The position numbers and the translations under genes are program-made. Under the pieces are notes generated by a model. It did no database searches. It worked only from the letters and a program-made list of their open reading frames with translations, and was not told the DNA's origin. A stretch of DNA of 64,000 nt from Saprospiraceae bacterium (lineage in GTDB: Bacteria; Bacteroidota; Bacteroidia; Chitinophagales; Saprospiraceae): contig JANQPA010000094.1 of the NCBI GenBank assembly GCA_028285545.1, positions 24,605 to 88,604 of the forward strand, read 5' to 3'. Below are positions 53,956 to 63,096 of the stretch, piece by piece. Numbering within the stretch: position 1 is the first letter of the stretch; each line of letters starts with the position of its first letter.

Positions 53956-53990
53956 TAGAAATATATCTGGCTTGGCCAGATATATTTCTA
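53956..53990. terminator. Bidirectional hairpin between convergent genes
   Basis: A perfect 16-bp stem pairs 53956-53971 with 53975-53990 (loop TTG). It lies 5 bases after the DUF2911 stop and 8 bases from the end of the convergent gene at 53999. Confidence 0.85.
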
Positions 53991-53998
53991 TATAAAGA

Positions 53999-54361
53999 TT
54001 ATTGGCGTTTAAGTGTTAGTGGTGGAGGTACAGTTCCGTCGCCACAGGGCATTTGTTTAGGAGTCATAATCATGGTGGAGGCATCTTTCATTTCAAATCC
54101 ACATATAACTGTTCCACTACAATCCGGTGTTTCCATTTTAAAATGAATCTCACTCCCCTTCACTTCATAGGTGCTGCTAACGGTCGGACTGACTCCATCG
54201 GAATAAGAAAAGGTTTTATCATCTTTCATGTCAAATTTCAGGGTCATCATATTCCCTTGATCATCAGCAGGAACAGAAGCTTCCCATTTTCCAACTACGG
54301 ATTGACTATAAGTGGCAAGGGAAAAAAGCAGAAAAGCAAAAACGGACAAAATAGATTTCAT
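53999..54361 (-). CDS. Small secreted lipocalin-like protein
   Basis: The 120-residue product has a signal peptide ending TYSQ near residue 19. The mature part starts SVVGKWEASVPADDQGNMMT and has the alternating strands of small lipocalin-like Bacteroidota proteins (TYEVKGSEIHFKME). Two Cys residues (PDCSGTVICGF) may pair and a third lies near the end (QMPCGDG). No function is known. It is single by spacing. Confidence 0.65.
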   Translation of the reverse strand: MKSILSVFAFLLFSLATYSQSVVGKWEASVPADDQGNMMTLKFDMKDDKTFSYSDGVSPTVSSTYEVKGSEIHFKMETPDCSGTVICGFEMKDASTMIMTPKQMPCGDGTVPPPLTLKRQ

Positions 54362-54498
54362 CTGATTGTTTTTTTGGTAAAAAGATTTTTCTCACCTCTA
54401 TAATACTAAAAAAAGACGAACCAAATCTAATAAGCTAAAAATTGAACTTTTTAATCAAATAATTAATTTATGGTTAATAAATACTATTCTTCAAGCTA

Positions 54499-55128
54499 GT
54501 GAAAAGATTCGATATCCAATTATCGGAAATGAAAGTAAAAGGCTCTGCTCGCTGGAAGTCACAATTTGCAGCGATTCTGGGTGGGCTGGCCATTATCCTC
54601 ATTGTTCTAATGGCTTTGCCATTGGTCATTTTGATTATTCTTTATATTCAGATACGCAAAATATTTCCTTCAAAGACCTTGCCTCCGGAGCCAGTACCTG
54701 TATGGCCATGGGAGGTTTTCATCAAAAATGAATTTATCCAGATAGACCGAAAATTTAATCATGACCTTGAAAAGTACCAATCTTTAGATAATCATTTTGC
54801 TCATGCCATTGAAACGGGAGAATTTTTGGCTTTTGGATTAAGATCTACTCCCATTATTGAGGATTTGAAGGACCTTCACTTCGATTATGATTTCCTGGAA
54901 TTTGATGATGGCATTTTTTTAAGAGCTATTTCTCCTTTGGACGAATGGACAGAGGATCCCATTTATTATCTGGATTATATTGATAAAACTATACAAATCA
55001 TCACCAATATATCTTCAGAAGCAGATATTGAAATGAAAATTTCAGAGCAGGGAGAAATTTTAATACAAGGTCATGAGTACAATAATAAGTTTGAATTAAA
55101 AATTCGTATCATTGACTCCGATTTATAA
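54499..55128 (+). CDS. Membrane-anchored protein of unknown function
   Basis: The 209-residue product has one long hydrophobic stretch at about 27-52 (GLAIILIVLMALPLVILIIL), followed by a soluble domain of about 150 residues with acidic segments (HFDYDFLEFDDGIFLRAI). I do not recognise a family. GTG 54499 is the longest start and ATG 54529 an alternative that keeps the helix. The next gene begins 35 bases downstream. Confidence 0.55.
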   Translation: MKRFDIQLSEMKVKGSARWKSQFAAILGGLAIILIVLMALPLVILIILYIQIRKIFPSKTLPPEPVPVWPWEVFIKNEFIQIDRKFNHDLEKYQSLDNHFAHAIETGEFLAFGLRSTPIIEDLKDLHFDYDFLEFDDGIFLRAISPLDEWTEDPIYYLDYIDKTIQIITNISSEADIEMKISEQGEILIQGHEYNNKFELKIRIIDSDL

Positions 55129-55163
55129 GCCTCTTTTGAATTTAAAAAATAATCAACAGATCC

Positions 55164-56054
55164 ATGAAAAATGTTAAATCCCTGAAACGTTACGATTGCA
55201 CAGATAAAGGTCAAAATCAATTGCTTTATGAGGTAGAATATAATGAGCAGGAAAAACCAGTATTAGAGATTGAATACAGCCAGGGAGGAATTCCTATTTC
55301 CACCAACACTTATGAGTATGATGAGGAGGGATATCTTATTGCTGAAACGCTACAGGGTGATGAAAAAGAAGCCTATCAGCGTTTTGATTATTCTTATGGA
55401 GAAGACAAAAAAAACAGGATTAAAACCTTAACCTATTCCGATGGATCTACCGAAAAAGAAGAGACCTTAATTGAAGGGCAGCAAAAAATTCAAAAGAAAT
55501 ATGATTTAGATCAAGAACTGGTGGAACAAACCACGGAAGTTTTTAGGGAAGACGGTCAAATCGAAAGCCTGGAATACTATAATGCCAATATGGAATCAAC
55601 TGAAAAACATCTATATGGGTATAATGAAAAAAGTCAATTGGTAGAAGAAAAAATTCTGGTGGATGATGAAGAGAACAGTACCACCATTTGGGAATACAAT
55701 GAAAATGGAAAGGTCGTTCTGGAAGAATCTTACGACCCTGATGAAAATCTTATCCACAAACATTTTTATAAATACGAGGGAGATCAATTGGTAGAAGAAG
55801 GTATAGAAGAGTATTCCTCTTATAATAATCAAGTCCGTTTTCATTATGAATACGATGAAAAAGGCCAATTGATCAGGCAGGTGCAGGAAAGCTATAGCGG
55901 AGAGTTAATTCAGGAAGTAGCATATGAATTAAATGAAAGAGGAGATATAGTCATGGTTCACTTTATCCGTACCGGACTGTATCAAATGTTATACGGGTCC
56001 AGTACGGCAGATTATAATCAAAGTATTCGGAATGATATTGAGTATTACGATTGA
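55164..56054 (+). CDS. Cytoplasmic YD-type repeat protein
   Basis: The 296-residue protein is built almost wholly of beta-hairpin repeats of the form Y-x-Y-[DN]-E-x-G-x-[LI]: YEYDEEGYLIAE, YGYNEKSQLVEE, WEYNENGKVVLE, YKYEGDQLVEEG, YEYDEKGQLIRQ, YELNERGDIVMV. It has no signal peptide and is strongly acidic. It resembles the lipoprotein at 6722-7504 in repeat type. Function is unknown; it may be a toxin-like or scaffold protein, but no partner is visible. Confidence 0.6.
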   Translation: MKNVKSLKRYDCTDKGQNQLLYEVEYNEQEKPVLEIEYSQGGIPISTNTYEYDEEGYLIAETLQGDEKEAYQRFDYSYGEDKKNRIKTLTYSDGSTEKEETLIEGQQKIQKKYDLDQELVEQTTEVFREDGQIESLEYYNANMESTEKHLYGYNEKSQLVEEKILVDDEENSTTIWEYNENGKVVLEESYDPDENLIHKHFYKYEGDQLVEEGIEEYSSYNNQVRFHYEYDEKGQLIRQVQESYSGELIQEVAYELNERGDIVMVHFIRTGLYQMLYGSSTADYNQSIRNDIEYYD

Positions 56055-56058
56055 TAAA

Positions 56059-56556
56059 CTATCCTTTAGTCACTTTTGATCGCAGAAAAAAGGAACTCAA
56101 TAAAGTCATAGCAAATCCAATTGAAAGAATCATCATAAACATGATGACCCCTTGAAACCAGGGTTTCATAGCAAAATCAGGCATGGAAGCTAATCGTGCT
56201 TTCATTTCCTGTAATTCGTCACCGCTCAAATCTTTTAATTGCCATTCCTGAAAAACGTCTCCCTGGAAGATAAAAAACAGCATTCCCTCAAAGAACATCA
56301 CTAAAGAAACGATTAGGGTAATGGACATACCAATTCTAAATGCTTTTCCAAAAGACACTTGTCCTTCATTCAAATTGTCTCTGAAATACTTGATTCCCAT
56401 AGGAATACAAAGCAGGCAAAGAATGATAACCAGGTAACCAAAAGTCTGAGAAGCCCTAACACTAAAGTTAGGAGCAATTAAAAACCAGTTGAGAAGACTG
56501 GTTAATATCAGTAATAATCCGCCGATTAACGCGTACCTAAGGATATAATTTTTCAT
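56059..56556 (-). CDS. DUF4199 membrane protein
   Basis: The 165-residue protein has four membrane helices and the DUF4199 pattern (YALIGGLLLILTSLLNW, GYLVIILCLLCIPMGIKYF, GQVSFGKAFRIGMSITLI, FMMILSIGFAMTLLSSFF). The family is Bacteroidota-typical with no known function. Its 3' end lies 4 bases from that of the convergent repeat-protein gene. Confidence 0.88.
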   Translation of the reverse strand: MKNYILRYALIGGLLLILTSLLNWFLIAPNFSVRASQTFGYLVIILCLLCIPMGIKYFRDNLNEGQVSFGKAFRIGMSITLIVSLVMFFEGMLFFIFQGDVFQEWQLKDLSGDELQEMKARLASMPDFAMKPWFQGVIMFMMILSIGFAMTLLSSFFLRSKVTKG

Positions 56557-56663
56557 AGCAAAAAGTTTTATGATTTAGCCTCAAGTACGGATATTTTTGC
56601 CCTTCTGACATCCGTCGAAAGTAGGAATTTTGTTTTTACCGCTACTTTCCAACTAAAGTAGGA

Positions 56664-57077
56664 TCAAATTATGTGCAAATCACGGCCAATCTTTACCGCT
56701 TCCGTTCGGCGTTTTGCATTGAGTTTGGAGAAAATATTAGAGACGTGAGATTTGACGGTACTTTCTTCAATAAATAGGCGTTTGCCAATTTCGTTATTTG
56801 ATAAACCTTCCGCCATTAAAACCAAAACCTTATGTTCTTGCTTACTAAGGTTGGTTTTATTGCTGATTTTATTATAATCATAGAGTTTTTTATTGGAGGG
56901 TTTCTTTATGGAAAGGAAGTGTTTTAAAGCAAATCCGATCAATATAAAGAGGATGGCAGATAGGATTACCACTAAATCATTGTTTCTCGGCCCAATAAAC
57001 ATGGAGTATTTATTTAACTGAAAAGCAAAGTATATGGCCAATGCAATTCCACTAAATATCAAAATGGTTTGTTTCAT
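56664..57077 (-). CDS. Small LuxR-type HTH regulator with membrane helices
   Basis: The 137-residue product has two N-terminal membrane helices (about 4-20 and 30-50) and a LuxR/FixJ HTH at about 75-137 (LSKQEHKVLVLMAEGLSNNE, FIEESTVKSHVSNIFSKL). A membrane-tethered LuxR domain without a receiver is unusual but recurrent in Bacteroidota. It lies 6 bases downstream of the PEP-mutase-like gene and is likely in one operon with it. Confidence 0.85.
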   Translation of the reverse strand: MKQTILIFSGIALAIYFAFQLNKYSMFIGPRNNDLVVILSAILFILIGFALKHFLSIKKPSNKKLYDYNKISNKTNLSKQEHKVLVLMAEGLSNNEIGKRLFIEESTVKSHVSNIFSKLNAKRRTEAVKIGRDLHII

Positions 57078-57083
57078 TGAGCA

Positions 57084-57911
57084 TTAAGATTTGATAATCT
57101 CAACAATTTTTCCGCTGGCAATGGTATTTTCATTAATAAATGAGTCGAACCTTTCCCCATTTTTTAGGGATTGCAGCACAGCCTGCATTTTCATAACTAC
57201 ATTCTTAAATAAGGCTGGCCCAAGACTCATTCTTGAGATCTTTAAACGCTCTAACTCTTCAATTGGAGGGACGTGCCCTTGCGCCAAAACATTAACAGGT
57301 AAGTCAATTTTTTGATTGATTTCTATTAATGATTCATTAGAACAGAGCACGGGATAAAAACAATCCGCACCGGCATCTTTAAATTGTTGTCCTCTTACTA
57401 ATGCTTCGGAAAGTTTATCCTCATCCTTTCCCTCCTTTAAAAAAGCATCTGTTCGGGCATTGATTACCAAAGGAATGCCCATTTTATCGGAGACCTTTCG
57501 AATGGATCTTATTTTTTCGCATTGTATCTCGATGGGTTCTAATTGACCTTGAGCATTGGAATCTTCTATATTTAAACCAACTACTCCACTATTAATCAGA
57601 CCTTTGATGTTTTCTTCTAATCCTTTAAGAGTATCCGCATATCCTCGTTCAATATCAGCAGTAACCGGTAAAGGGGTACAATTAGTGATGGATTGAAACA
57701 ATTTTAATAAGTCTGCAAAAGCAATTTCTTCATTATCATCATAACCTTTTGAAAAAGCGACAGAAGCACTGGCAGTGGCAATGGCCTCAAAACCTTCAGC
57801 TTCTACTAATTTAGTCCCAAACACGTTCCAGATATTTGGTAAAACTAGAAGCTCGCCAGAATGGTGGAGTTCCAAAAGTGTTTCTGCTTTTTTTCTTTGA
57901 GTATTCGACAT
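57084..57911 (-). CDS. Isocitrate lyase/PEP mutase superfamily protein
   Basis: From ATG 57911 the protein has 275 residues and a TIM-barrel ICL/PEPM fold: LPNIWNVFGTKLVEAEGFEA, VTADIERGYADT with the metal-binding Asp, NIEDSNAQGQLEP and NARTDAFLKEG. These are the motifs of the oxaloacetate-decarboxylase/PEP-mutase-like subgroup. Substrate is unknown. A GTG at 57917 would add two residues. It precedes the LuxR gene by 6 bases. Confidence 0.88.
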   Translation of the reverse strand: MSNTQRKKAETLLELHHSGELLVLPNIWNVFGTKLVEAEGFEAIATASASVAFSKGYDDNEEIAFADLLKLFQSITNCTPLPVTADIERGYADTLKGLEENIKGLINSGVVGLNIEDSNAQGQLEPIEIQCEKIRSIRKVSDKMGIPLVINARTDAFLKEGKDEDKLSEALVRGQQFKDAGADCFYPVLCSNESLIEINQKIDLPVNVLAQGHVPPIEELERLKISRMSLGPALFKNVVMKMQAVLQSLKNGERFDSFINENTIASGKIVEIIKS

Positions 57912-58014
57912 AATCACATTTACTATTATTAAAATCTAATCAATCATTTACCTACACAAATGACTCTACTATTGCTATTGTCATTGAGACTGGTATTGAA
58001 ATTGTCACTGACAT

Positions 58015-60810
58015 TTAATGCGCCTCCAGCCAGGTCTGGCCAATTCCCATTTCTACTAAGATAGGTACTTTCAGTTGAGGCATAGCATTTTTCATTTTAT
58101 CCTCAATAATTGGTTTTACAATCTCTAATTCATCTTTATGCACATCAAAAACCAGTTCATCATGTACCTGAAGGATCATGCGGGATTTAAATTGTCGGGC
58201 CTTAAATACTTCATGGATATTGACCATGGCGATTTTGATCAGGTCTGCGGCAGAGCCCTGGATGGGAGTATTAATGGCAATACGTTCAGCATTGCTTTTG
58301 GCTAATGAACTTTTGGAATCAATATCTCGAAGATACCTCCTGCGTCCCATCAAGGTTTTGACATATCCATTTTTTCTGGCCTCTTCAACGATATTATCCA
58401 TGTAACTTTTGAGGCCCTGATATTGTCTAAAATATTGCTCGATAAGTTCTTTAGCCTCAGAACGTTTGATATTTAACTGGCGAGATAAATTAGTGGCTCC
58501 GGCTCCATAAACGATACTAAAGTTGACGGTTTTAGCCCGATAGCGTTGCTCTCTAGTAACCTCTTCAAAGGGCACTCCAAATACCCCGGCAGCAGTAGCA
58601 CGGTGAATATCTTGCCCTGCCTGAAAAGCCTCCAGCATGGCTTCATCACCACTAATTTCTGCAATAAGTCGAAGTTCCACCTGAGAATAATCGGCTGCTA
58701 GTAAAACATGATTTTCATCTCTAGGGATAAAAGCCTCTCTTACTTTAGCTCCCTCAGGAGTACGAATGGGAATATTCTGAAGGTTAGGATTATTAGAACT
58801 CAGTCGACCAGTAGCAGCCAATGCCTGGTTAAAAGAACTATGGATACGCCCGGTACGAGGATTAACCATCTTTGGCAGGGCATCTACATAGGTGGATTTT
58901 AGCTTGCTTAGCCCTCTAAACCTCAAAATTTCACTTACAATGGGATTATCAAAAGCCAGTTCAGTTAATTTTTCCTCATTGGTGGAGTATTGCCCTGACT
59001 TAGTTTTACTCCAGCGATAGGGAATTCCGAGTTTTTCAAACAATACTTCTCCCACCTGTTTTGGCGAGGCTATATTAAAATGTACACCTGCTTTTTCATA
59101 AATACCCTTTTCGATTTCTTTGATTCCTTTATCGAGTTCTTCCGAATACTCATTCAGGAAACCCGAGTCGAGTCTAATTCCTTCATGTTCTAAATCTACT
59201 AACACCTTTACCAAAGGCTCCTCCATAGTTTGATAAAGTTCTAATAAGCCTTCTTTTTCCAACTTGGGAGCCAAAAATTCTTTCAACTGGAAGGTAATAT
59301 CAGCATCCTCTGCAGCATAATCTTTCACCTTTTCTACAGGTACATCTCTCATGGAAAGCTGATTTTTGCCTTTTTTCCCTATTAGTGTGTCGATTTTCAT
59401 GGGCTGATATTTGAGATAGGTTTCAGCCAGATAATCCATGTTATGCCTAAGCTCAGGTTCCATCAAATAATGAGCGATCATGGTATCATAATAGAGGCCC
59501 TTAAGCTCTATATCATAAGATTTTAAAACCAGGGCATCATATTTGATGTTTTGAGCAATTTTGACAATTTGTTCATTTTCAAAAAAGGGCTTATAAATGT
59601 TCAAAATTTTCAAGCATTCTTCTCTATCGGCCGGCACAGGCGCATAATAGGCTTCGCCACTTTTAAAAGAAAAGGACATTCCTACCAGATCGGCCTGGGT
59701 AGCATCCACACTGGTTGTTTCAGTATCAAAGCAGGCCTCTTTTTTTGATAATAATTGTTTGACAAGGTCTTGGTGCCCGGATTCCGTATCTACAAGGTGA
59801 TAAAGATGTTCAGTATTGCTCAAGTTTTTATCCGCAACCGAATGAGCAGGAGGTGCAACAGCACTTGTTTTTTTGGTAGAAGCCTTGGTCTGATCGGGAA
59901 AAAGACTGCCTTGAGTGCCTGCTGGGGCTTCTTCCTCTTGCCCCAATACCTGTTTGGCCAAAGTACGAAACTCCAGTTCTTTAAAAAGTTCGGCCAGGCG
60001 ATCTTTATTATAAGGTTCGATCTCATAAGCTTTGGCATCAAATTGGATCGGTACTTCTATATTGATGGTAGCCAATTCTTTTGATAACTTTCCTTGCTCG
60101 GCAAATTCTTCGACTCTTTCTTTTTGCTTGCCTTTTAATTTATCAGTATTTGCAATCAGACCTTCAACCGTATCATATAAAGCTAGCAATTTGGAGGCTG
60201 TTTTCGGTCCAATACCAGGAATGCCAGGAATATTATCTACGCTATCTCCTTGCAAGCCAAGCATATCTATGACCTGATCAACTCTTTGGATTTGCCATTT
60301 TTCAAGTACTTCATTGACTCCAATTACTTCAACACCGTTTCCTTGCCGAGAAGGTTTGTACATAAAGATGTTGTCAGAAACCAGCTGAGCATAATCCTTG
60401 TCAGGAGTCACCATGTATACGGTAAATCCCTCTTTTTCAGCCTGTTTCGCTAAAGTGCCGATCACATCATCTGCCTCGTAATTATCCACTGATACAATAG
60501 GCACATTGAAGGCTTTGACAATTTCCATGATATAAGGAAAAGCAATGCTTATGTCCTCCGGCGTTTCTTCTCTGTTTGCTTTGTATTCCGGAAACATATC
60601 ATGCCGGAAAGTTTTGGTAGGCGGATCAAAGGCCACTGCTATATGGGTTGTATCATCAGAGCGCATTAAATCCCAAAGCGTTCGGGTAAAACCTGTAATA
60701 GCCGAAGTATTTAGTCCTTTTGAATTAATTAATGGGCGAGTAATAAATGCAAAATGGGCTCGGTATACCAGAGCATGTCCATCCAGAAGAAATAATTTTT
60801 TTTCCGACAT
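58015..60810 (-). CDS. polA: DNA polymerase I
   Basis: From ATG 60810 the enzyme has 931 residues. The 5'-3' exonuclease domain is at about 1-290 (LLDGHALVYRAHFAF, GDSVDNIPGIPGIGPKTA). The proofreading domain is apparently active: Asp362 and Glu364 in ACFDTETTSVD. The polymerase domain (LLAADYSQVELRLIAE, YRAKTVNFSIVYGAG, LQVHDELVFDV) is complete. An in-frame start 11 codons upstream is rejected because homology begins at SEKKLFLLDG. It fills gaps in repair and Okazaki processing. Confidence 0.97.
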   Translation of the reverse strand: MSEKKLFLLDGHALVYRAHFAFITRPLINSKGLNTSAITGFTRTLWDLMRSDDTTHIAVAFDPPTKTFRHDMFPEYKANREETPEDISIAFPYIMEIVKAFNVPIVSVDNYEADDVIGTLAKQAEKEGFTVYMVTPDKDYAQLVSDNIFMYKPSRQGNGVEVIGVNEVLEKWQIQRVDQVIDMLGLQGDSVDNIPGIPGIGPKTASKLLALYDTVEGLIANTDKLKGKQKERVEEFAEQGKLSKELATINIEVPIQFDAKAYEIEPYNKDRLAELFKELEFRTLAKQVLGQEEEAPAGTQGSLFPDQTKASTKKTSAVAPPAHSVADKNLSNTEHLYHLVDTESGHQDLVKQLLSKKEACFDTETTSVDATQADLVGMSFSFKSGEAYYAPVPADREECLKILNIYKPFFENEQIVKIAQNIKYDALVLKSYDIELKGLYYDTMIAHYLMEPELRHNMDYLAETYLKYQPMKIDTLIGKKGKNQLSMRDVPVEKVKDYAAEDADITFQLKEFLAPKLEKEGLLELYQTMEEPLVKVLVDLEHEGIRLDSGFLNEYSEELDKGIKEIEKGIYEKAGVHFNIASPKQVGEVLFEKLGIPYRWSKTKSGQYSTNEEKLTELAFDNPIVSEILRFRGLSKLKSTYVDALPKMVNPRTGRIHSSFNQALAATGRLSSNNPNLQNIPIRTPEGAKVREAFIPRDENHVLLAADYSQVELRLIAEISGDEAMLEAFQAGQDIHRATAAGVFGVPFEEVTREQRYRAKTVNFSIVYGAGATNLSRQLNIKRSEAKELIEQYFRQYQGLKSYMDNIVEEARKNGYVKTLMGRRRYLRDIDSKSSLAKSNAERIAINTPIQGSAADLIKIAMVNIHEVFKARQFKSRMILQVHDELVFDVHKDELEIVKPIIEDKMKNAMPQLKVPILVEMGIGQTWLEAH

Positions 60811-60876
60811 GAAAAAAGTATTTGGAAAGAAGTTAGTGTACAATTAAAATAAACTGCTTATTCTAAACGATTTCAA

Positions 60877-60884
60877 CAAAAATA
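60877..60884 (-). promoter_or_regulatory. Putative -7 element of polA
   Basis: On the reverse strand bases 60884-60877 read TATTTTTG, matching TAnnTTTG, about 67 bases before the polA start. The -33 TTG is not clear. Confidence 0.35.
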
Positions 60885-60901
60885 AAAAACAATCTGTTTT
60901 A

Positions 60902-61908
60902 TTAAAACGTGACATTGTATTTTATCAGCAACTGCTGTGTTAAACTCACTCGTTTACCAAGTCCTGAAACACCCCCTACCACACTATTATCTGTAATTTG
61001 AACTAAAATGTCATCGTCATAAAAAATATTCAGAGTTGTAGCCAATTGCAAACCTTTCGTAATAGTGTAGCCTAGTTCGTTGGTCCAGTCAATATCAATA
61101 TTCTGTGGATTTCTAATGTAGCTGGAATACAAGGCCAAATTTGAAACGAAGGTTATTTTATCCTTTGCATATTTATCCGCATAAGCAAATTTAAGTAATG
61201 AGCCTAATTGTGCAAACACATTTTTAAAGGCAGTAATATTTCCATTTTCATCTTTAGTAACGGGATTTCCATGTACACCTGCTGCTGCAATTCTATCTTC
61301 GGCTACGATAATAAACTTACTTCCAAGGGGGGAGTAGTAGATAGAAAGTTCATCGGTCGGTTTATAATCCATGCCGAGAGACAAGGTAATAGTTGCAGGT
61401 GAAAATAATTTTGCCAGTGGCCCGATATTTACTTCACTGATATTTGTTAAAAAATTTCCTGGATAATCTTCTGTGCCTCTATAGGTGGGGGTAAGCTGGC
61501 TTAGGAATCCAAAGTCAGCAGTATAATAGAGTTTAGAGCTATCTGCTGTTTGAAAACCCAATTTTGATCCAAGTCTAAATTCATCATTTGCTTTTTGGAA
61601 GGGAATATTTTCACCAGATCTCAAAGGTCCGGATCCAAGTCTTTGAACACCAAATTGCCAAGAAGCCTGGTTATCCCAGGCCAATCGCTTTTTTTTTTAT
61701 ATTTGGCAAAAGCTGCTATGGCCGTACCTGCTCCTATCCGGTTTTGCCCGGCCCCTTGCCTTGGATTTAGTTGAAATAACTGCGAAAAATCAAGGCCCAG
61801 ACTGGCTCCTGTTTGCCAACTCTTTTTTGCCTGTATACTATCTGTCTGAGCCAGGGCTAAGAAAGGACAGAAGAAGGAAAAAACGAGAAAGGGAATAAAT
61901 TTTTTCAT
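60902..61908 (-). pseudogene. DUF3078 outer-membrane protein gene with frameshift at an A10 run
   Basis: Two reading frames join into one DUF3078-like protein of about 335 residues. The first (61908-61621) has a signal peptide ending LALAQ and GASLGLDFSQLFQLN. The second starts in KRLAWDNQASWQFG and runs to LLIKYNVTF with a C-terminal Phe. The switch is at ten consecutive A residues on the coding strand (61689-61698): 11 or 8 A would restore one frame. Both halves are well conserved, so it may be a homopolymer error, a fresh mutation, or slippage that yields full-length protein. Family members are probable outer-membrane barrels of unknown role. Confidence 0.8.
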
Positions 61909-62006
61909 GACATCATTTTATAATTCTACTTGTATCCACACAAGAATAATTAAATCTCAGGGATTTGTCGATTTATAAAATGTATTTTATCTGAATTAGA
62001 AAAGAT

Positions 62007-62873
62007 TTATTCTTCAGCCTCTTCCTGTCTTTCTAATTTACTGATTTGATATTTTTCAGTTGAAAGTTTATGTAGAGGGATGATGGTTTTGATCTCTCCA
62101 CTTTGAACAGTAAAAGTTGAATTATCCATGGCTACAATTTCTCCTTCTGTTCCATCGATGACTATGGTATCTCCGATTTGAACTTTTCCTTTATTATAAA
62201 AAGCTGCCAGGAGGTTGGCCATTACAGGTCTTGAAGCAAATCCATATCCTATGGCGAAAGCCAATACAACTCCTCCCAGGAGGATGGATAGGTTTTCTTC
62301 TATAAAAGAAGTTTGAACACGAGCCTGAGAAAGGGTGATCATGGCTACGTTAAGAAATAAAAAATAGAATACCACATTAGAAATCAGGCTTGCTGCAGGA
62401 ATTCCCAGGGATTCACAAGTGGTTTGGATAATACGTTTTAAAAAATCTGCGAGCAGAATCCCGACAAAAAATACGGCCATTGCAGAGACCAGACTCGGGA
62501 TGTATGACAAAATATTGTTCATCATATCAGTAATGGCCTGCATGCCTAATACATCGGTTGCCATTAATATGACGATAAAAAACAGGAGGTAGTAGACGAT
62601 TTTAGAAACAATTTTGCTGGGTACAAGCTCTATTTTAGATTTATTAAAAAGGTCAACCTCGTTCAATTTGGCTGCCAGTTTATCAATTCCTATTTTTTCA
62701 AGAACTTTTCGGGTAACTCTGGCAAAGAATTTACTGACCCATCTGCCCACAATGATAAGTAAGAGGGCTCCCAATGCTCTGGGAAGAGTTGCAATAAACA
62801 TCCCAGACTGTTCTGCCAGTGTTGTTTTTAATTGTTCTAAAAAGGAAACATTTTGTAAAAGGAGGGTCTCCAT
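62007..62873 (-). CDS. MscS-type mechanosensitive channel, small form
   Basis: The 288-residue protein has four to five membrane helices and a short MscS beta domain near the C-terminus (GKVQIGDTIVIDGTEGEIVA, TIIPLHKL). The pore helix is in the region LAFAIGYGFASRPVMANLL. It lacks the large C-terminal cage of E. coli MscS. It would release solutes on osmotic downshock. It is the last gene of an operon after an ECF sigma factor and a 63-residue protein. Confidence 0.85.
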   Translation of the reverse strand: METLLLQNVSFLEQLKTTLAEQSGMFIATLPRALGALLLIIVGRWVSKFFARVTRKVLEKIGIDKLAAKLNEVDLFNKSKIELVPSKIVSKIVYYLLFFIVILMATDVLGMQAITDMMNNILSYIPSLVSAMAVFFVGILLADFLKRIIQTTCESLGIPAASLISNVVFYFLFLNVAMITLSQARVQTSFIEENLSILLGGVVLAFAIGYGFASRPVMANLLAAFYNKGKVQIGDTIVIDGTEGEIVAMDNSTFTVQSGEIKTIIPLHKLSTEKYQISKLERQEEAEE

Positions 62874-62897
62874 ATGTATTTAGCTTTTAATTTGGGA

Positions 62898-63089
62898 TTA
62901 GGTTTTTTGTTTATCTGATAGAGCTATGACCATTACATCTTTCACTCTTGAAAGGTAAACTTCTGCAACTTCTCCAACAAACTTAAGCATTGTCAAGTTA
63001 GATTGGATAGAATCGCGCACTACTTTTTGATGTTTTTTTTCAAATTCCTGTTTGTCCTGCTTCAATAATTCCTTAAAACTATTTTCCAT
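62898..63089 (-). CDS. 63-residue protein between sigma factor and channel genes
   Basis: The product is soluble, Lys/Glu-rich and probably all-helical (FKELLKQDKQEFEKKHQKVV, LKFVGEVAEVYLSRVKD). It starts 7 bases after the ECF sigma gene stop and ends 24 bases before the channel gene, so it is almost certainly co-expressed. It has no membrane helix, so it is not a classical anti-sigma factor. I know no family for it. Confidence 0.65.
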   Translation of the reverse strand: MENSFKELLKQDKQEFEKKHQKVVRDSIQSNLTMLKFVGEVAEVYLSRVKDVMVIALSDKQKT

Positions 63090-63096
63090 ATTCCTT

